Part shown: one piece after another, positions 28,341-38,331 of the stretch
How positions within the stretch are numbered: the stretch's first letter is position 1
How the letters are laid out: the number at the start of each line of letters is the position of its first letter
NCBI GenBank assembly: GCA_024707325.1
Contig: JANPZY010000001.1
Span: forward strand, 2,232,501 to 2,296,500
Direction of reading: 5' to 3'
DNA length: 64,000 nucleotides
Origin: Opitutus sp.
Lineage (GTDB): Bacteria; Verrucomicrobiota; Verrucomicrobiia; Opitutales; Opitutaceae
Translations under genes and position numbers: made by a program
The notes under the pieces: model-generated
Database searches by the model: none
Told to the model about the DNA's origin: nothing
Seen by the model: only the letters and a program-made list of their open reading frames with translations

Positions 28341-29436
28341 TCACAGAATCAGCATCGCGTCGCCGTAGGAAAAGAAGCGATATTCGCGGGCGATCGCCTC
28401 GGCGTAGATCTCGTGCAACCAGGCGATGCCGTCGGTCGAGCCGGGCGCGAGAAACGCCGCGACGAGACAGAGCAGGGTGGAGCGCGGCTGGTGAAAATTG
28501 GTGATCAGCGCATCCACGCCGCGAAACGCGCGCGGCGGGTAGACATAGATGCCGGCCTCCGCGATGTGCGGGCGATTCTCCGCGAGTGGCTCGTCATGTG
28601 TGGTGAGAAAATCCTCGAGCGAGCGCACGGTTGTAGTGCCCACGGCGATACGCCGGCCCTCGCGCGGCGGGAAGAGTGCACGCTGCGTTTCCGGGGGAGT
28701 TCGTAGAGCTCGCGATGAATCGCGTGCTCCTCGATCGTGTCGGTGGAGATCGGCTTGAATGTGCCGAGCCCCACGTGGAGCGTGACGTCGGCTGCGCGCA
28801 CCCCCTGTTGCGCGAGCTGCGCGAGAAGTTCGGGCGTGAAATGCAGTCCGGCGGTCGGCGCCGCGACCGCGACCTGACGTGCGCGATTGGCGTAAACGGT
28901 TTGGTAGCGTTCGAGATCGTTTTCGCGGCGCGGATCGTGTGCACCGTCGTCGTGCTTGCGCTCGATGTAGGGCGGCAGCGGCACTTCGCCGATGCGATTG
29001 GCGACGGCGGTAATGGCTTCGTCGTTCGCACACCTGAAGCGCACGATCGCGGAGCCGTCGGGTTCCTTGCCGACGATTTCGGCAGAAAACTCGCCGCCCT
29101 CCGCCGCGAATATGGCGCCGATGGGGAGTTTTCGTCCCGGTTTCACGAGACAGCGCCACACGCGCTCGCCGTCGACCGGGCGCAGCAGGAAGCACTCGAC
29201 GTGTCCGCCGGTCGGGCGTTTGCCGAACAGGCGCGCCGGCAGCACCGCGGCGTTGTTGCGAAACAGCGTGTCGCCCGCGCGCAGGAACTGCGGCAAATCC
29301 GCGAACGTATGATGCGCCACCGTATGCGCCCTGCGATCCACCACGAGCAGCCGCGAGCGATCGCGACGCCCGCCGGCGTCTGGGCGATCAGATGCGGCGG
29401 CAGGTTGTAGTCGAAAAGATCGGTGGAAAGCGGCAC
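28341..29436 (-). CDS. queA: S-adenosylmethionine:tRNA ribosyltransferase-isomerase, frame broken twice
   Basis: About 365 residues if two missing bases are restored: one in the C run at 29369-29371 (joining IAQTPAG to RRDRSRLLVVDRRAHTV) and one in the G run at 28693-28697 (joining RELYELP to ETQRALFPPREGRR). QueA transfers and isomerises the ribosyl moiety of SAM to make epoxyqueuosine at the tRNA wobble base. Family blocks: TDLFDYNLPPHLIAQTP at the start, FRNNAAVLPARLFGKR, VAAPTAGLHFTPELL, VGLGTFKPIS and the C-terminal ITNFHQPRSTLLCLVAAF. The start is the GTG at 29434-29436. Two frame breaks in one gene stand out, but all segments remain well conserved. Confidence 0.85.
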
Positions 29437-29508
29437 GGGAAAAAAGAGCCGGCCATTTGAGGCTTGCGCCGGTGAGCGTGGCGAGTTTCTTCCGCTCTTC
29501 TCACAAGC

Positions 29509-29584
29509 GCCGAGCTAGCTCAGCTGGTAGAGCAACGCTTTCGTAAAGCGTGGGTCGTCGGTTCAAATCCGATGCTCGGCTCCA
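29509..29584 (+). tRNA. tRNA-Thr (anticodon CGT)
   Basis: A 76-nt cloverleaf. Acceptor GCCGAGC (29509-29515) pairs with GCTCGGC (29574-29580), then T and encoded CCA. D-arm AGCTCAGCTGGTAGAGC; anticodon stem ACGCT/AGCGT with loop TTCGTAA; T-arm GTCGG TTCAAAT CCGAT. The anticodon CGT reads the ACG threonine codon. Confidence 0.95.
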
Positions 29585-29590
29585 TTTTTC

Positions 29591-29628
29591 AAACGCCTCA
29601 CCTTTGCGGGTGAGGCGTTTTGATTTTT
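29591..29628 (+). terminator. rho-independent terminator after tRNA-Thr
   Basis: Perfect 12-bp stem AAACGCCTCACC/GGTGAGGCGTTT with a 6-nt loop, then TTGATTTTT. Confidence 0.95.
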
Positions 29629-29667
29629 CGCAGTTCGTCTGCGTGAGCCTCTTCCTGTCGGACGCAC

Positions 29668-30351
29668 TCAGTTCAGCGGAATCTCGTCGTCGCCGAGCGA
29701 GCCTTGGAGTTTCTGGCGGAGTTTCAGCGCTTCGAGTTCGAGACGGAGTTGGCGGGCGAAGAGCGTGAGTCGGCGGTTGAGATCGAGTGTCTCCAGCAGT
29801 CGTTGCCGGAGGCGGACGTCTTCGCAGAGATTGAAGGCGGCCAGGTCGACGAATGTTTCCGGATCGGCAACGCCGCGCAGGAAAGACGTGATGTCGGACG
29901 GAAGGGGAGCGCCGAATTTCTCCTTCAGATCGATCAAACGCATGACCTCCGCGTGCAGTGCTTGGATGGCGTCAGGCGACGCACCGAACTCGCTTGAGAG
30001 TGGTCGCACGCGCACCCGGCGGTAGGGTTCGTCGTTCACGATATCGATCAGCTCCGCGCGGCAGAGCCCTTGGAGGAGAAGATTCGAGGTGCCGTCGGCG
30101 TTTTTCTGGCAGGCGCGCACGATGCCGACGCTCGCGATCCGGTGCGGCGGCTCGAACTGCTGCGTCGCGCCCTCTTCGGACGACTTCAGCCCGGCCACGG
30201 CAAACAACCGATCAGCCGCGAGGACGTCTCGCAGCATCTGGCGATAGCGGGGTTCGAAGATGCGCAGCGGCAGCAGCGCTTGCGGGAAAAATGTCACCTC
30301 CGGAAGCGTCATGACCGGGAGCACCTCGGGAATCGTGATTTCCATCTCCAT
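29668..30351 (-). CDS. Lon N-terminal (substrate-binding) domain protein without protease domain
   Basis: 227 residues from MEMEITIPEVLPVMTLPEV (ATG 30349-30351; AGGAC lies upstream). The PUA-like LON-N fold is recognisable by FFPQALLPLRIFEPRYRQML (about 20-40) and SNLLLQGLCRAELIDI, followed by a helical region (about 120-215). There is no AAA+ or Ser-Lys protease domain, so it is one of the stand-alone LON-N proteins of unknown role that may bind unfolded protein. It lies just upstream of, and divergent from, dnaK, which fits a role in protein quality control, but this is inference from position. Confidence 0.85.
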   Translation of the reverse strand: MEMEITIPEVLPVMTLPEVTFFPQALLPLRIFEPRYRQMLRDVLAADRLFAVAGLKSSEEGATQQFEPPHRIASVGIVRACQKNADGTSNLLLQGLCRAELIDIVNDEPYRRVRVRPLSSEFGASPDAIQALHAEVMRLIDLKEKFGAPLPSDITSFLRGVADPETFVDLAAFNLCEDVRLRQRLLETLDLNRRLTLFARQLRLELEALKLRQKLQGSLGDDEIPLN

Positions 30352-30579
30352 CGTCCTGCACCGTAGGATGCGCACCGCGGAATTCAATCGCGCCATGCGT
30401 TCTTGTCACAACGTGCGCCACAGGTGTGCACACATTGAGAAAACTGTGACACGATGGCGCGAAGAGAGTGCTAGGACGCAGCTGCAAACCATGCGCTATA
30501 GATCGACATTTTGTTGATGATAAATAACTAAAGAAACAATGAGCCGCGGAGGCACATCCGTTGCTTAGGAATGATTACC

Positions 30580-32517
30580 ATGAGCAAAATTCTAGGCATC
30601 GATTTGGGCACGACGAACTCCTGCATGGCCGTCATGGAAGGTGGCGAGCCCGTCGTGATCCCCAACGCGGAAGGTGCCCGCACGACCCCCTCGGTCGTCG
30701 CTTTCACCAAAAACGGAGAGCGCCTCGTCGGCCAAGCCGCCAAGCGCCAGGCCGTGACCAATCCGCGCAACACCATCTTTTCCGCCAAGCGTCTCATCGG
30801 TCGTAAGTTTTCCGAGGTCCAGGAAGAGGCCAAGAACATGCCGTTCAAGGTCGTCGAAGGCAAAAACGGAGACGCTTACATCGAGGTCCAAGTCGGCGAT
30901 AAGACCGAGCAATTCGCTCCCCAGCAGATTTCCGCGTTCGTTCTCGCGAAGCTGAAGGCCGACGCCGAGGCCTACCTCGGCGAGAAGATCACGCAGGCCG
31001 TCATCACTGTGCCGGCTTACTTCAACGACTCCCAGCGCCAAGCCACGAAGGACGCCGGCAAGATCGCCGGTCTCGAGGTGTCGCGCATCATCAACGAGCC
31101 GACCGCCGCGTCTCTCGCTTACGGCCTCGACAAGAAAAAGGACGAGAAGATCGCGGTTTTCGACTTGGGCGGCGGCACGTTCGACGTGTCCGTGCTCGAG
31201 ATCGGTGACGGCGTGTTCGAGGTGAAGGCCACCAATGGTGACACTCACCTCGGCGGCGACAACTGGGACGAAGCCCTCATCACGTGGCTCGTTGACGATT
31301 TTAAAAAGGAGCACGGCATCGATCTCCGCAAAGACCCGATGGCGCTCCAGCGCCTGAAGGAAGAAGCCGAGAAGGCCAAGATCGCCCTCTCCTCGGCGCA
31401 GACGGTGGACATCAACCTGCCGTTTATCACCGCTGACGCCTCCGGCCCGAAGCACCTCAACGTGCAGCTCTCGCGCGCCAAGATGGAGCAAATTTGCGAC
31501 CGCCTCTTCGAGCGCTGCGTGGCTCCGTTCAAAAACTGCTTGAAGGACGCTGATCTCAGCTCCTCGCAGGTCGATGAGCTCGTGCTCGTCGGCGGCATGA
31601 CCCGCATGCCGAAAGTCGTTGAGACCGCCAAGAACCTCGGTGGCAAGGCCCCGCACCAAGGCGTGAACCCCGACGAAGTCGTCGCGGTGGGCGCTGCGAT
31701 TCAGGGCGGCGTGCTGAAGGGCGACGTTCGCGATGTGCTCCTGCTCGACGTGACTCCGCTCACGCTCGGCATCGAGACCGCGGGCCAGGTCGCCACGCCG
31801 ATGATTCCGCGCAACACCACGATTCCCTCGAAGAAGACTCAGGTCTTCTCGACCTACGCTGACAACCAGCCGGGCGTGGAAATCGTCGTCCTCCAGGGCG
31901 AGCGTCCGATGTCGCGCGACAATAAGGTCCTCGGCACCTTCAAGCTCGACGGCATCCCGCCCGCGCCGCGTGGCACGCCGCAGATCGAAGTCACCTTCGA
32001 CATCGATGCCAACGGCATCCTCCACGTTTCCGCCAAGGATCTCGGCACCGGCAAGGATCAGAAGATCACCATCCAAGGCTCCTCCGGCCTCTCCAAGGAA
32101 GAGGTCGAGAAGATGACCAAGGAAGCCGAGCTTCACGCCGAAGAAGACCGCAAACGCAAGGAAGCGGTCGAGGCCAAGAACCAGCTCGATTCGACCATCT
32201 ATCAGCTCGAGAAAACGCTGAAGGACGCTGGCGACAAACTGCCCGCTGACAAGAAGTCGAAGATCGAGTCTGCCATCGCCGACGCGAAGAAGGATCTCGA
32301 GAGCAACGACTCCGAGCGCATGAAGTCCGCGCAGGAGAAACTCACTGCTCTCGGCGCCGAACTCTACGCCGAAGCTCAGGCCGCTGCTCAGGCTGCGGGT
32401 GCTTCTGCTGGCGGCGACGCCGGCGCTGCGCCGAAGTCCGAAGGCAAGAAGACCGAGAAGAAGGCCGACGTGGTCGATGCCGACTTCGAGGTCGTGGACG
32501 ACGACAAGAAGAAGTAA
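30580..32517 (+). CDS. dnaK: chaperone protein DnaK (Hsp70)
   Basis: 645 residues. ATP-driven chaperone binding exposed hydrophobic peptide segments. The ATPase domain (1-380) starts [20 protein letters not shown] and has [18 protein letters not shown] and [12 protein letters not shown]. The linker [16 protein letters not shown] leads to the peptide-binding domain and lid, ending in the EEVD-like [13 protein letters not shown]. An ATG at 30571 is in frame, but AGGA at 30566-30569 is correctly spaced only for 30580. groES and groEL follow. No dnaJ or grpE is nearby. No paired CIRCE element is visible upstream. Confidence 0.97.
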   Translation: MSKILGIDLGTTNSCMAVMEGGEPVVIPNAEGARTTPSVVAFTKNGERLVGQAAKRQAVTNPRNTIFSAKRLIGRKFSEVQEEAKNMPFKVVEGKNGDAYIEVQVGDKTEQFAPQQISAFVLAKLKADAEAYLGEKITQAVITVPAYFNDSQRQATKDAGKIAGLEVSRIINEPTAASLAYGLDKKKDEKIAVFDLGGGTFDVSVLEIGDGVFEVKATNGDTHLGGDNWDEALITWLVDDFKKEHGIDLRKDPMALQRLKEEAEKAKIALSSAQTVDINLPFITADASGPKHLNVQLSRAKMEQICDRLFERCVAPFKNCLKDADLSSSQVDELVLVGGMTRMPKVVETAKNLGGKAPHQGVNPDEVVAVGAAIQGGVLKGDVRDVLLLDVTPLTLGIETAGQVATPMIPRNTTIPSKKTQVFSTYADNQPGVEIVVLQGERPMSRDNKVLGTFKLDGIPPAPRGTPQIEVTFDIDANGILHVSAKDLGTGKDQKITIQGSSGLSKEEVEKMTKEAELHAEEDRKRKEAVEAKNQLDSTIYQLEKTLKDAGDKLPADKKSKIESAIADAKKDLESNDSERMKSAQEKLTALGAELYAEAQAAAQAAGASAGGDAGAAPKSEGKKTEKKADVVDADFEVVDDDKKK

Positions 32518-32605
32518 GTTTTTTCACTTTTGCGCGCCACCCGGCCATTTCGCCCGTGGCGCGCTTTGCTGAACACAACAAACCTCTAATCCAAACCCAA
32601 CAAAT

Positions 32606-32902
32606 ATGGCTAACGTCAAAATCAAGCCCATCGGCGATCGCGTGCTCGTCGAGCACATCGAAGAAAAAGAGCAAGTCCGCGGAGGCATCATCATCCCGGA
32701 CAGCGCGAAGGAAAAGCCGCAGGAGGCCAAGGTCATCGCCCTCGGCACCGGCAAGAAGGGTGACGACGGCAAGGTCAGCGCGTTCGAGGTCAAGGTCGGC
32801 GACCGCGTCCTCATCAGCAAATACGGCGGCACCGAAGTGAAGGTCGACGACAAGAAATACACCCTTGTTCGCGAGGACGACATCCTCGGCATCATCGCCT
32901 AA
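32606..32902 (+). CDS. groES: co-chaperonin GroES
   Basis: 98 residues, normal for the Hsp10 lid of the GroEL chamber. Typical: [20 protein letters not shown], the mobile-loop region [40 protein letters not shown] and the C-terminal EDDILGIIA. It lies 88 bp after dnaK and 71 bp before groEL, probably one heat-shock transcription unit or closely linked units. Confidence 0.97.
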   Translation: MANVKIKPIGDRVLVEHIEEKEQVRGGIIIPDSAKEKPQEAKVIALGTGKKGDDGKVSAFEVKVGDRVLISKYGGTEVKVDDKKYTLVREDDILGIIA

Positions 32903-32973
32903 GTCCGCGCGCGTGCGCTCTGCGCCGCGCTCTTCAGATCTTAAGTTTCAAAATCTAAAAATCACTAAACAAC

Positions 32974-34602
32974 ATGCCCGCCAAACAACTCCTCTTCGAT
33001 GAAGCCGCGCGTCAAAAAGTGCTCCGCGGCGTCGAGCTCCTCTCCAAGGCCGTCAAGGTCACCCTCGGCCCGAAGGGTCGCAATGTCGTCATCGACAAGA
33101 AATTTGGCTCCCCGACCGTCACGAAGGACGGCGTGAGCGTTGCCAAGGAAATCGAGCTGCCCGATCCCTACGAGAACATGGGCGCTCAGATGGTGAAGGA
33201 AGTCGCTTCGAAGACCTCCGACCTCGCTGGCGACGGCACCACCACCGCCACCGTGCTCGCCGAGGGCATCTACCGCGAAGGTCTCAAGAACGTCACCGCC
33301 GGCTCCAACCCGGTTTACCTGAAGCGCGGTATCGACAAGGCCGTCGAGGCCGCTGTCGCCGAGCTCGCCCGCATCTCCAAGAAGGTCAATGACCGCGAGG
33401 AGATCCGCCAGGTCGCGACCGTTTCCGCCAACTGGGACAACACCATCGGCGAGATCATCGCCGACGCGATGGATAAGGTCGGCAAGGACGGCACCATTAC
33501 CGTCGAAGAGGCCAAGTCCATCGAGACCACCCTCGACGTCGTCGAGGGTATGCAGTTCGACAAGGGCTACCTCTCGCCCTACTTCACGACCAACGCCGAG
33601 GCTCAGGAAGCCGTCCTCGAAGACGCCTACGTCCTCATCCACGAGAAGAAGATCTCGAGCCTGCAGGACCTCCTCCCGCTGCTCCAGACCGTGGCCAAGA
33701 GCGGCAAGCCCCTCCTCATCATCGCTGAGGAAGTGGAAGGCGAAGCCCTCGCCGCCCTCGTCGTGAACAAGATCCGCGGCACCCTCAACGTGTGCGCCGT
33801 CAAGGCCCCTGGCTTCGGCGATCGCCGCAAGGCCATGCTCGAGGACATCGCGATCCTCACCGGCGGCCGCTGCCTCACCGAAGACCTCGGCATCAAGCTC
33901 GAGAACGTCACCATCAGCGACCTCGGCCGCGCCAAGCGCATCGTCGTGGACAAGGAAAACACCACGATCGTCGAAGGCTCCGGCAAGAGCTCCGACATCC
34001 AGGGCCGCGTGAAGCAGATCCGCCGTCAGATCGAGGAAACCACCTCCGACTACGACCGTGAGAAGCTCCAGGAGCGCCTCGCGAAGCTCGCCGGTGGCGT
34101 GGCCGTCATCAACGTCGGCGCCGCCACGGAAGCCGAGATGAAGGAAAAGAAAGCCCGCGTCGAAGACGCGCTGCACGCCACGCGCGCGGCCGTCGAAGAG
34201 GGCATCGTTTCCGGCGGTGGTGTTGCGCTGCTCCGCACCGCGAAGGCGATCGACAACCTCGCCCTCGAAGGTGACGAGAAGATCGGCGCCCAGATCGTGC
34301 GTCGCGCGATCGAGCACCCGCTCAAGCAACTCTGCGCCAACGCCGGTATCGACGGCGGTGTCGTGGTGAAGGAAGTCCTCTCCGGTAAGGGCAACTTCGG
34401 TTACAACGTCGCCACCGACAAATACGAAGACCTCGTGAAGGCCGGCGTCGTCGATCCGACCAAGGTGACCCGCACCGCGCTGCAGAACGCCGCGTCCATC
34501 GCCGGCCTCCTGCTCACCACCGAGTGCATGATCACCGAGCTCCCCGAGGAAAAGAAAGCCCCCGCGGCTCCCGCCGGCGGCATGGGTGGCATGGACTACT
34601 AA
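32974..34602 (+). CDS. groEL: chaperonin GroEL
   Basis: 542 residues. Hsp60 folding chamber with ATP-binding motif [19 protein letters not shown] and the catalytic [16 protein letters not shown] region; apical domain with [20 protein letters not shown]; equatorial return segment [20 protein letters not shown]; and a glycine/methionine C-terminal tail ending GGMGGMDY. The codon choice is strongly biased to C-ending codons, as in highly expressed genes of this genome. A strong terminator follows. Confidence 0.98.
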   Translation: MPAKQLLFDEAARQKVLRGVELLSKAVKVTLGPKGRNVVIDKKFGSPTVTKDGVSVAKEIELPDPYENMGAQMVKEVASKTSDLAGDGTTTATVLAEGIYREGLKNVTAGSNPVYLKRGIDKAVEAAVAELARISKKVNDREEIRQVATVSANWDNTIGEIIADAMDKVGKDGTITVEEAKSIETTLDVVEGMQFDKGYLSPYFTTNAEAQEAVLEDAYVLIHEKKISSLQDLLPLLQTVAKSGKPLLIIAEEVEGEALAALVVNKIRGTLNVCAVKAPGFGDRRKAMLEDIAILTGGRCLTEDLGIKLENVTISDLGRAKRIVVDKENTTIVEGSGKSSDIQGRVKQIRRQIEETTSDYDREKLQERLAKLAGGVAVINVGAATEAEMKEKKARVEDALHATRAAVEEGIVSGGGVALLRTAKAIDNLALEGDEKIGAQIVRRAIEHPLKQLCANAGIDGGVVVKEVLSGKGNFGYNVATDKYEDLVKAGVVDPTKVTRTALQNAASIAGLLLTTECMITELPEEKKAPAAPAGGMGGMDY

Positions 34603-34635
34603 GTCCAGCCCCCAGGAACTCCTCGCCAACTCTCA

Positions 34636-34664
34636 AGGCGCTCCGCTCCGCGGAGCGCCTTTTT
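34636..34664 (+). terminator. rho-independent terminator of groEL
   Basis: Perfect 11-bp stem AGGCGCTCCGC/GCGGAGCGCCT with a 3-nt loop, then TTTTTCTTT. Confidence 0.95.
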
Positions 34665-34703
34665 CTTTGCCGAACTCGCCGAACCCACGGAGCCGTTTTC
34701 GCA

Positions 34704-34776
34704 GGTGGAGCCCGGCGTCCCCGCCGGGCTTTCAGCTGCCTTGCCGACCGACCCGGCGAGGACGGCGGGTGCCACC
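34704..34776. repeat. paired inverted repeat, family GGTGGAGCCCG (REPIN-like), second copy
   Basis: Left arm GGTGGAGCCCGGCG.. (34704-34730) and a diverged inverse right arm ..GGCGGGTGCCACC (34751-34776), spacer about 20 bp. Same family as 10047-10126. It lies between the groEL terminator and 22-bp array E. Confidence 0.65.
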
Positions 34777-34795
34777 CTTCAAACGCGCGATAGCG

Positions 34796-34971
34796 CCACC
34801 GCAGATTCGGTCGACACGGTCCGCATCGGGGCGCGACTCGGGCCGCACCATGTCCCGACCGTGTGCGCACCTTGTCGCAAGTGGGGCCGCACGTGGTCTC
34901 GACCCTGTCCGCACCGTGGCTCGACATGGTCCGCACTTTGTCCCGACGTGGGATGCACCTTGGCACGACTC
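34796..34971 (+). repeat. 22-bp degenerate tandem array E
   Basis: Eight units in exact 22-bp register (34796, 34818, 34840, 34862, 34884, 34906, 34928, 34950), the first decayed. For example TGTCCGCACCG plus TGGCTCGACAT at 34906. With the groEL terminator and a REPIN-like repeat it fills the 449-bp space before ligA. Confidence 0.88.
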
Positions 34972-35051
34972 AGGCCTACGTAAATTCACGCGGAAACGCG
35001 GCTTGGCGCGGTTCCGTTTGCGGGCGGGGCTGGATGGGCACTCGTTTCCCT

Positions 35052-37144
35052 ATGGCTTCGCGACTGCTTTTCTGCCGCGTGCTGTTGTTGTGTCTGCTCT
35101 TCGGTGGCGCGCAGGCGTCTCCCGGTGAAGCGGAGACACGGGCCCGTATCGAATTTCTCCAGCGTGAAATCGCGCGGCACGACGAACTGTATTTCCGCCG
35201 CGCTACGCCTGAGATTACCGATGCCGCTTACGACGAGTTGAAACGCGAACTCGCCGCGCTCGAAACGGCGCATCCCGCGTGGGCGATCCCGCGCGAAGGC
35301 GTGACCTTTGGCGATGATCGGAGCGGCACGTTTCCGACGGCGGAGCACGTCGCGCCGATGCTCGGGCTCGACAAGGTCTACACGGAGGAAGAGCTGCGCG
35401 CGTTCGTCGCGCGTGTCGTGCGCGCGAGCGGGCGCCCGCAGCCAGCGTTCGTCGTCGAGCCGAAGTTCGACGGCTTGGCGATCAGCGTGACGTATCGCGA
35501 CGGACGTTTTGTGCGCGCCGTCACGCGCGGCAACGGACGCGAAGGCGAAGACGTTTCCAAAAACATCGCGATCGTGCGCGGACTGCAGGAGGGGCTGCGC
35601 GGAGAGCGGAGCGAACTGCCGCGGCTCGTCGAGTTGCGCGGTGAGATCTACATGACGTGGGACGAATTTCGCCGTATCAACGAAGAGCAGGAGAGCGCGG
35701 GCGAACCGCTCTACTCGCATCCGCGCAATCTCGCGGTCGGCACGCTCAAGCGCATCGATGCGACCACGCTGAATCGCCAGCTCGACGTCGTTTTTTACGG
35801 CATCGGTGCGTGCGAGCCGGAGTCGGCGCGGCCGGCTTCGCAGCACGCGTTGCTCGCGCAGCTGCGCGCCTGGGGATTGCCGGCGATCGAGAATGCGTTG
35901 GCCGCCACGGGTGCAGACGACGTGTCGGAAACGGTGCAGCGTATCGGCGGCGAGCGGGCGGGTTTTCCGTTTCCCACGGACGGCGCGGTGGTGAAACTCG
36001 ACGAGGTCGCGGCGCAGCGCGAAGTGGGAGAGAGCGACAGCGCGCCGCGGTGGGCGGTGGCGTTCAAGTTTCCGCCTGAGCGAGTGGAGACACGCGTGCG
36101 CGGGATCGTGTGGCAGGTGGGACGCACGGGTGTGCTGACGCCAGTGGCGGATCTGGATCCGGTGGAATTGGGCGGGACGACGATCGCACGCGTGACGCTG
36201 CACAACGCCGAAGAAGTGCGCCGGCGCGACGTGCGTGTCGGCGATTGGGTGACGATCGAGAAAGCGGGCGAAATCGTCCCTGCGGTGCGCGGCGTGAATC
36301 TCGCGCGACGTCCGGAAAACGCGGTGCCGGTTGCCGCGCCGGAGCGGTGCCCCGAATGTCAGACGCCCGTGCAGCGCGACGAAAGCGCGGTGGCGCTGCG
36401 TTGTCCGAATCCGGAGTGCCCGGCGCAGTTGCGGAGGCGGTTGGTGCATTTCGCGTCGCGCGCGGCGGTGGATATCCGCGGTCTCGGTCCGGCGGGCGTC
36501 GATGCACTCGTTTCCGCCGGGCTCGTGAAGAACGTGGCCGACCTGTATCGACTTTCTCAGCACGAACTGCCGTCGCGCTGGCGCGGAAAGGACGGCGAGC
36601 GTTTGATGGAAGGCATCGAGCGCAGCAAACGCGCAGAGTTGTGGCGGTTCATCCACGGACTAGGGATTCCGGAGATAGGCGTGGTGACGTCGAAAGTGCT
36701 CGCGCAGCGGTTTCGCACTTTGAGCGCGTTGATGGCTGCGGCGCCCGAGCATTTTGTGGCCGACGGAAAGCCCGTGCTCGAAGGGGTGAGTCTGTCGGCG
36801 GGGAGTCGGTGCTGGCGTTCATGGCCGACGAACGCAATCGCCGCGTGATCGCTGAATTGGTCGCGGCGGGGGTGCGCCCCGTTGCTCCGGGCGAGGTGAC
36901 GCCGCTTACGGGGCCGCTCGCGGGAAAGGTCGTGGTGCTGACGGGCGCGCTACCCTCGATGACGCGCGCGGAGGCGAAGCAGCGCATCGAACGCGCGGGC
37001 GGCACGGTTGCGGAAACGGTGACGGCGCGCACGGACTATCTCGTGCTGGGCGACAAACCGGGATCGAAGCTCGAGGTCGCGCGGCGACTGAAAGTGCTGG
37101 TGATCGACGAAAAGGAATTGCTGCGATTGCTCGCCGGCGAGTGA
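35052..37144 (+). CDS. ligA: NAD-dependent DNA ligase with apparent signal peptide, frame broken once
   Basis: About 697 residues if one G is restored in the run at 36800-36803, joining ...LEGVSLSAG to ESVLAFMADERNRRVI. Domains in order: NAD-binding Ia (about 30-85, REIARHDELYFRR), adenylation domain with the nucleophile Lys138 in EPKFDGLAISV, OB-fold, Cys4 zinc finger (CPECQTPV ... RCPNPECPAQ), helix-hairpin-helix region and C-terminal BRCT domain. Unusually, MASRLLFCRVLLLCLLFGGA at the N-terminus looks like a secretion signal ahead of the normal ligase start; no other good in-frame start lies between it and the ligase domain. The enzyme seals nicks in DNA, which makes export puzzling. Confidence 0.85.
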
Positions 37145-37207
37145 GCGGAGCGACGTAGACGCGGATGTGAGCTGGAACTCGGCGGACGTTCGCGTTTCGC
37201 TGATGGA

Positions 37208-37990
37208 ATGGAGGTCGTCTTTCTCGGAACTGGAACTTCGCAGGGTGTGCCGATGATCGCGTGCGATTGCGGCGTGTGCACCTCGACCGATCCGAGAAAC
37301 AAGCGCACGCGCGCTTCGATCCACGTCGTGATGGATGGCCTGCACGTGCAGGTGGACGCCGCGCCGGAGTTGCGTCTGCAGTGCCTGGCCAACGGTATCC
37401 GCTGGACGGATATGTTTATCCTCACGCACGGGCACGCGGACCACATCGCGGGCATGGACGATCTGCGGCGGTTCTGCGATCTGCTCGGTGGCACGGCGAT
37501 GCCGGTTTACACGACGGACGAAGGCGCCGGACGTATTTTGGCGATGTTTCCGTATGCGGTCGCGGAGCGGCCGGTGACGCGCGGTTATCCGGCGTTCAGC
37601 ATCCAGATGATGCCAGAGAAACTCGAGATGCCGCAGGGCACGATCGAGTCCACGCTACTTCCGCATGGCGGCGTGAACACGCTCGGGCTTGCGTTCACGG
37701 AGAAGAGCAGCGGGCGAAAATTCGTTTACTACACCGACTGCAAGCGACTGCCACGCGAAGCGGTCGCGCTGGCGCGTGGAGCCGATGTGCTGGTGTTGGA
37801 CGGATTGCGGCCCAATCCGCATCCGTCGCACATGAGCATCGACGAAGCCGTGGCCGCCGCGGCCGAAGTGGGCGCGAAGCGCACCTTCCTGACGCACCTC
37901 ACGCATTTGTCCGAGCACGCCGCCCTGGCGGCGTCACTCCCGTCAGGCGTCGAGCCCGCGTATGATGGGCTGAAGCTGGTGCTTGCCTGA
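37208..37990 (+). CDS. MBL-fold metallohydrolase (PhnP-like)
   Basis: 260 residues starting MEVVFLGTGTSQGVPMIACD. The metallo-beta-lactamase motif THGHADH (73-79) binds two metals, with further ligands in YYTDCKRLP, VLDGLRPNPHPSH and THLTHLSEH. The N-terminal Cys-x-Cys-x2-Cys (19, 21, 24) matches the extra structural zinc site of PhnP-type phosphodiesterases. Probably a soluble cyclic or nucleic-acid-related phosphodiesterase; the substrate cannot be told. No phn genes are nearby. It is 63 bp downstream of ligA on the same strand. Confidence 0.85.
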   Translation: MEVVFLGTGTSQGVPMIACDCGVCTSTDPRNKRTRASIHVVMDGLHVQVDAAPELRLQCLANGIRWTDMFILTHGHADHIAGMDDLRRFCDLLGGTAMPVYTTDEGAGRILAMFPYAVAERPVTRGYPAFSIQMMPEKLEMPQGTIESTLLPHGGVNTLGLAFTEKSSGRKFVYYTDCKRLPREAVALARGADVLVLDGLRPNPHPSHMSIDEAVAAAAEVGAKRTFLTHLTHLSEHAALAASLPSGVEPAYDGLKLVLA

Positions 37991-38115
37991 AGAGGCGAAA
38001 TGAGTCGCTGGGTCGTTCAGCGTAAGCGGGAACCGCGAAGATCGGGAGGCGGTTGGCTACCGCCGTGCGCCGAGGCAGGCATGATCCGACGGGTGAGCTC
38101 GATATTCCCGCTAAG

Positions 38116-38303
38116 TAGTAGGAATTGAGGAGAGCGGTCGCATTAAAGGACAGGCTGACGACGCGAATCAACTGTCAGCATTGTTTTGTAAAACCCTGCG
38201 GCATAACGCCTCAATGGACGCCGAGTTCACGGGAAGCTTCAGGGAAGAGCTCTCTCTGTCATGTAAGCAAAAAACTAAAAATAGGGCTTGCTCAATTCCT
38301 ACT
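38116..38303. promoter_or_regulatory. perfect 13-bp inverted repeat flanking the rrf2 upstream region
   Basis: AGTAGGAATTGAG (38116-38128) recurs as CTCAATTCCTACT (38291-38303), 162 bp apart and 28 bp before the Rrf2-family start codon. The right copy is also part of the short palindrome AATTC CTACT GAATT (38294-38308). The two copies could be paired operators for the adjacent regulator, or ends of a short mobile remnant. The rest of the 341-bp intergenic region holds no gene I recognise. Confidence 0.45.
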
Positions 38304-38331
38304 GAATTAATCTAGATTTGCGAACTCACCA

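Noticed and set aside
30460..30480. CIRCE operator before dnaK
   Set aside because: Only one half-site (GAGTGCTAG) is present; no TTAGCACTC partner lies 9 bp away.
32965..34629. Long open frame opposite groEL, and similar long frames opposite ctaD (56145-58112), cysK and the FAD gene (47178-49868) and dnaK (30592-32136)
   Set aside because: These mirror highly biased codon use of the real genes; they lack family motifs, while the sense strand encodes complete known proteins.
34796..35051. Reading frames running through the 22-bp arrays (for example an N-terminal extension of ligA from 34863)
   Set aside because: A 22-bp period is not a multiple of three, so the arrays stay open only by high GC; the peptides have no consistent repeat or family likeness.
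38116..38303. The 188-bp segment as a MITE
   Set aside because: Terminal 13-bp repeats fit, but there is no target-site duplication and the right end overlaps the probable promoter; kept only as an inverted repeat.
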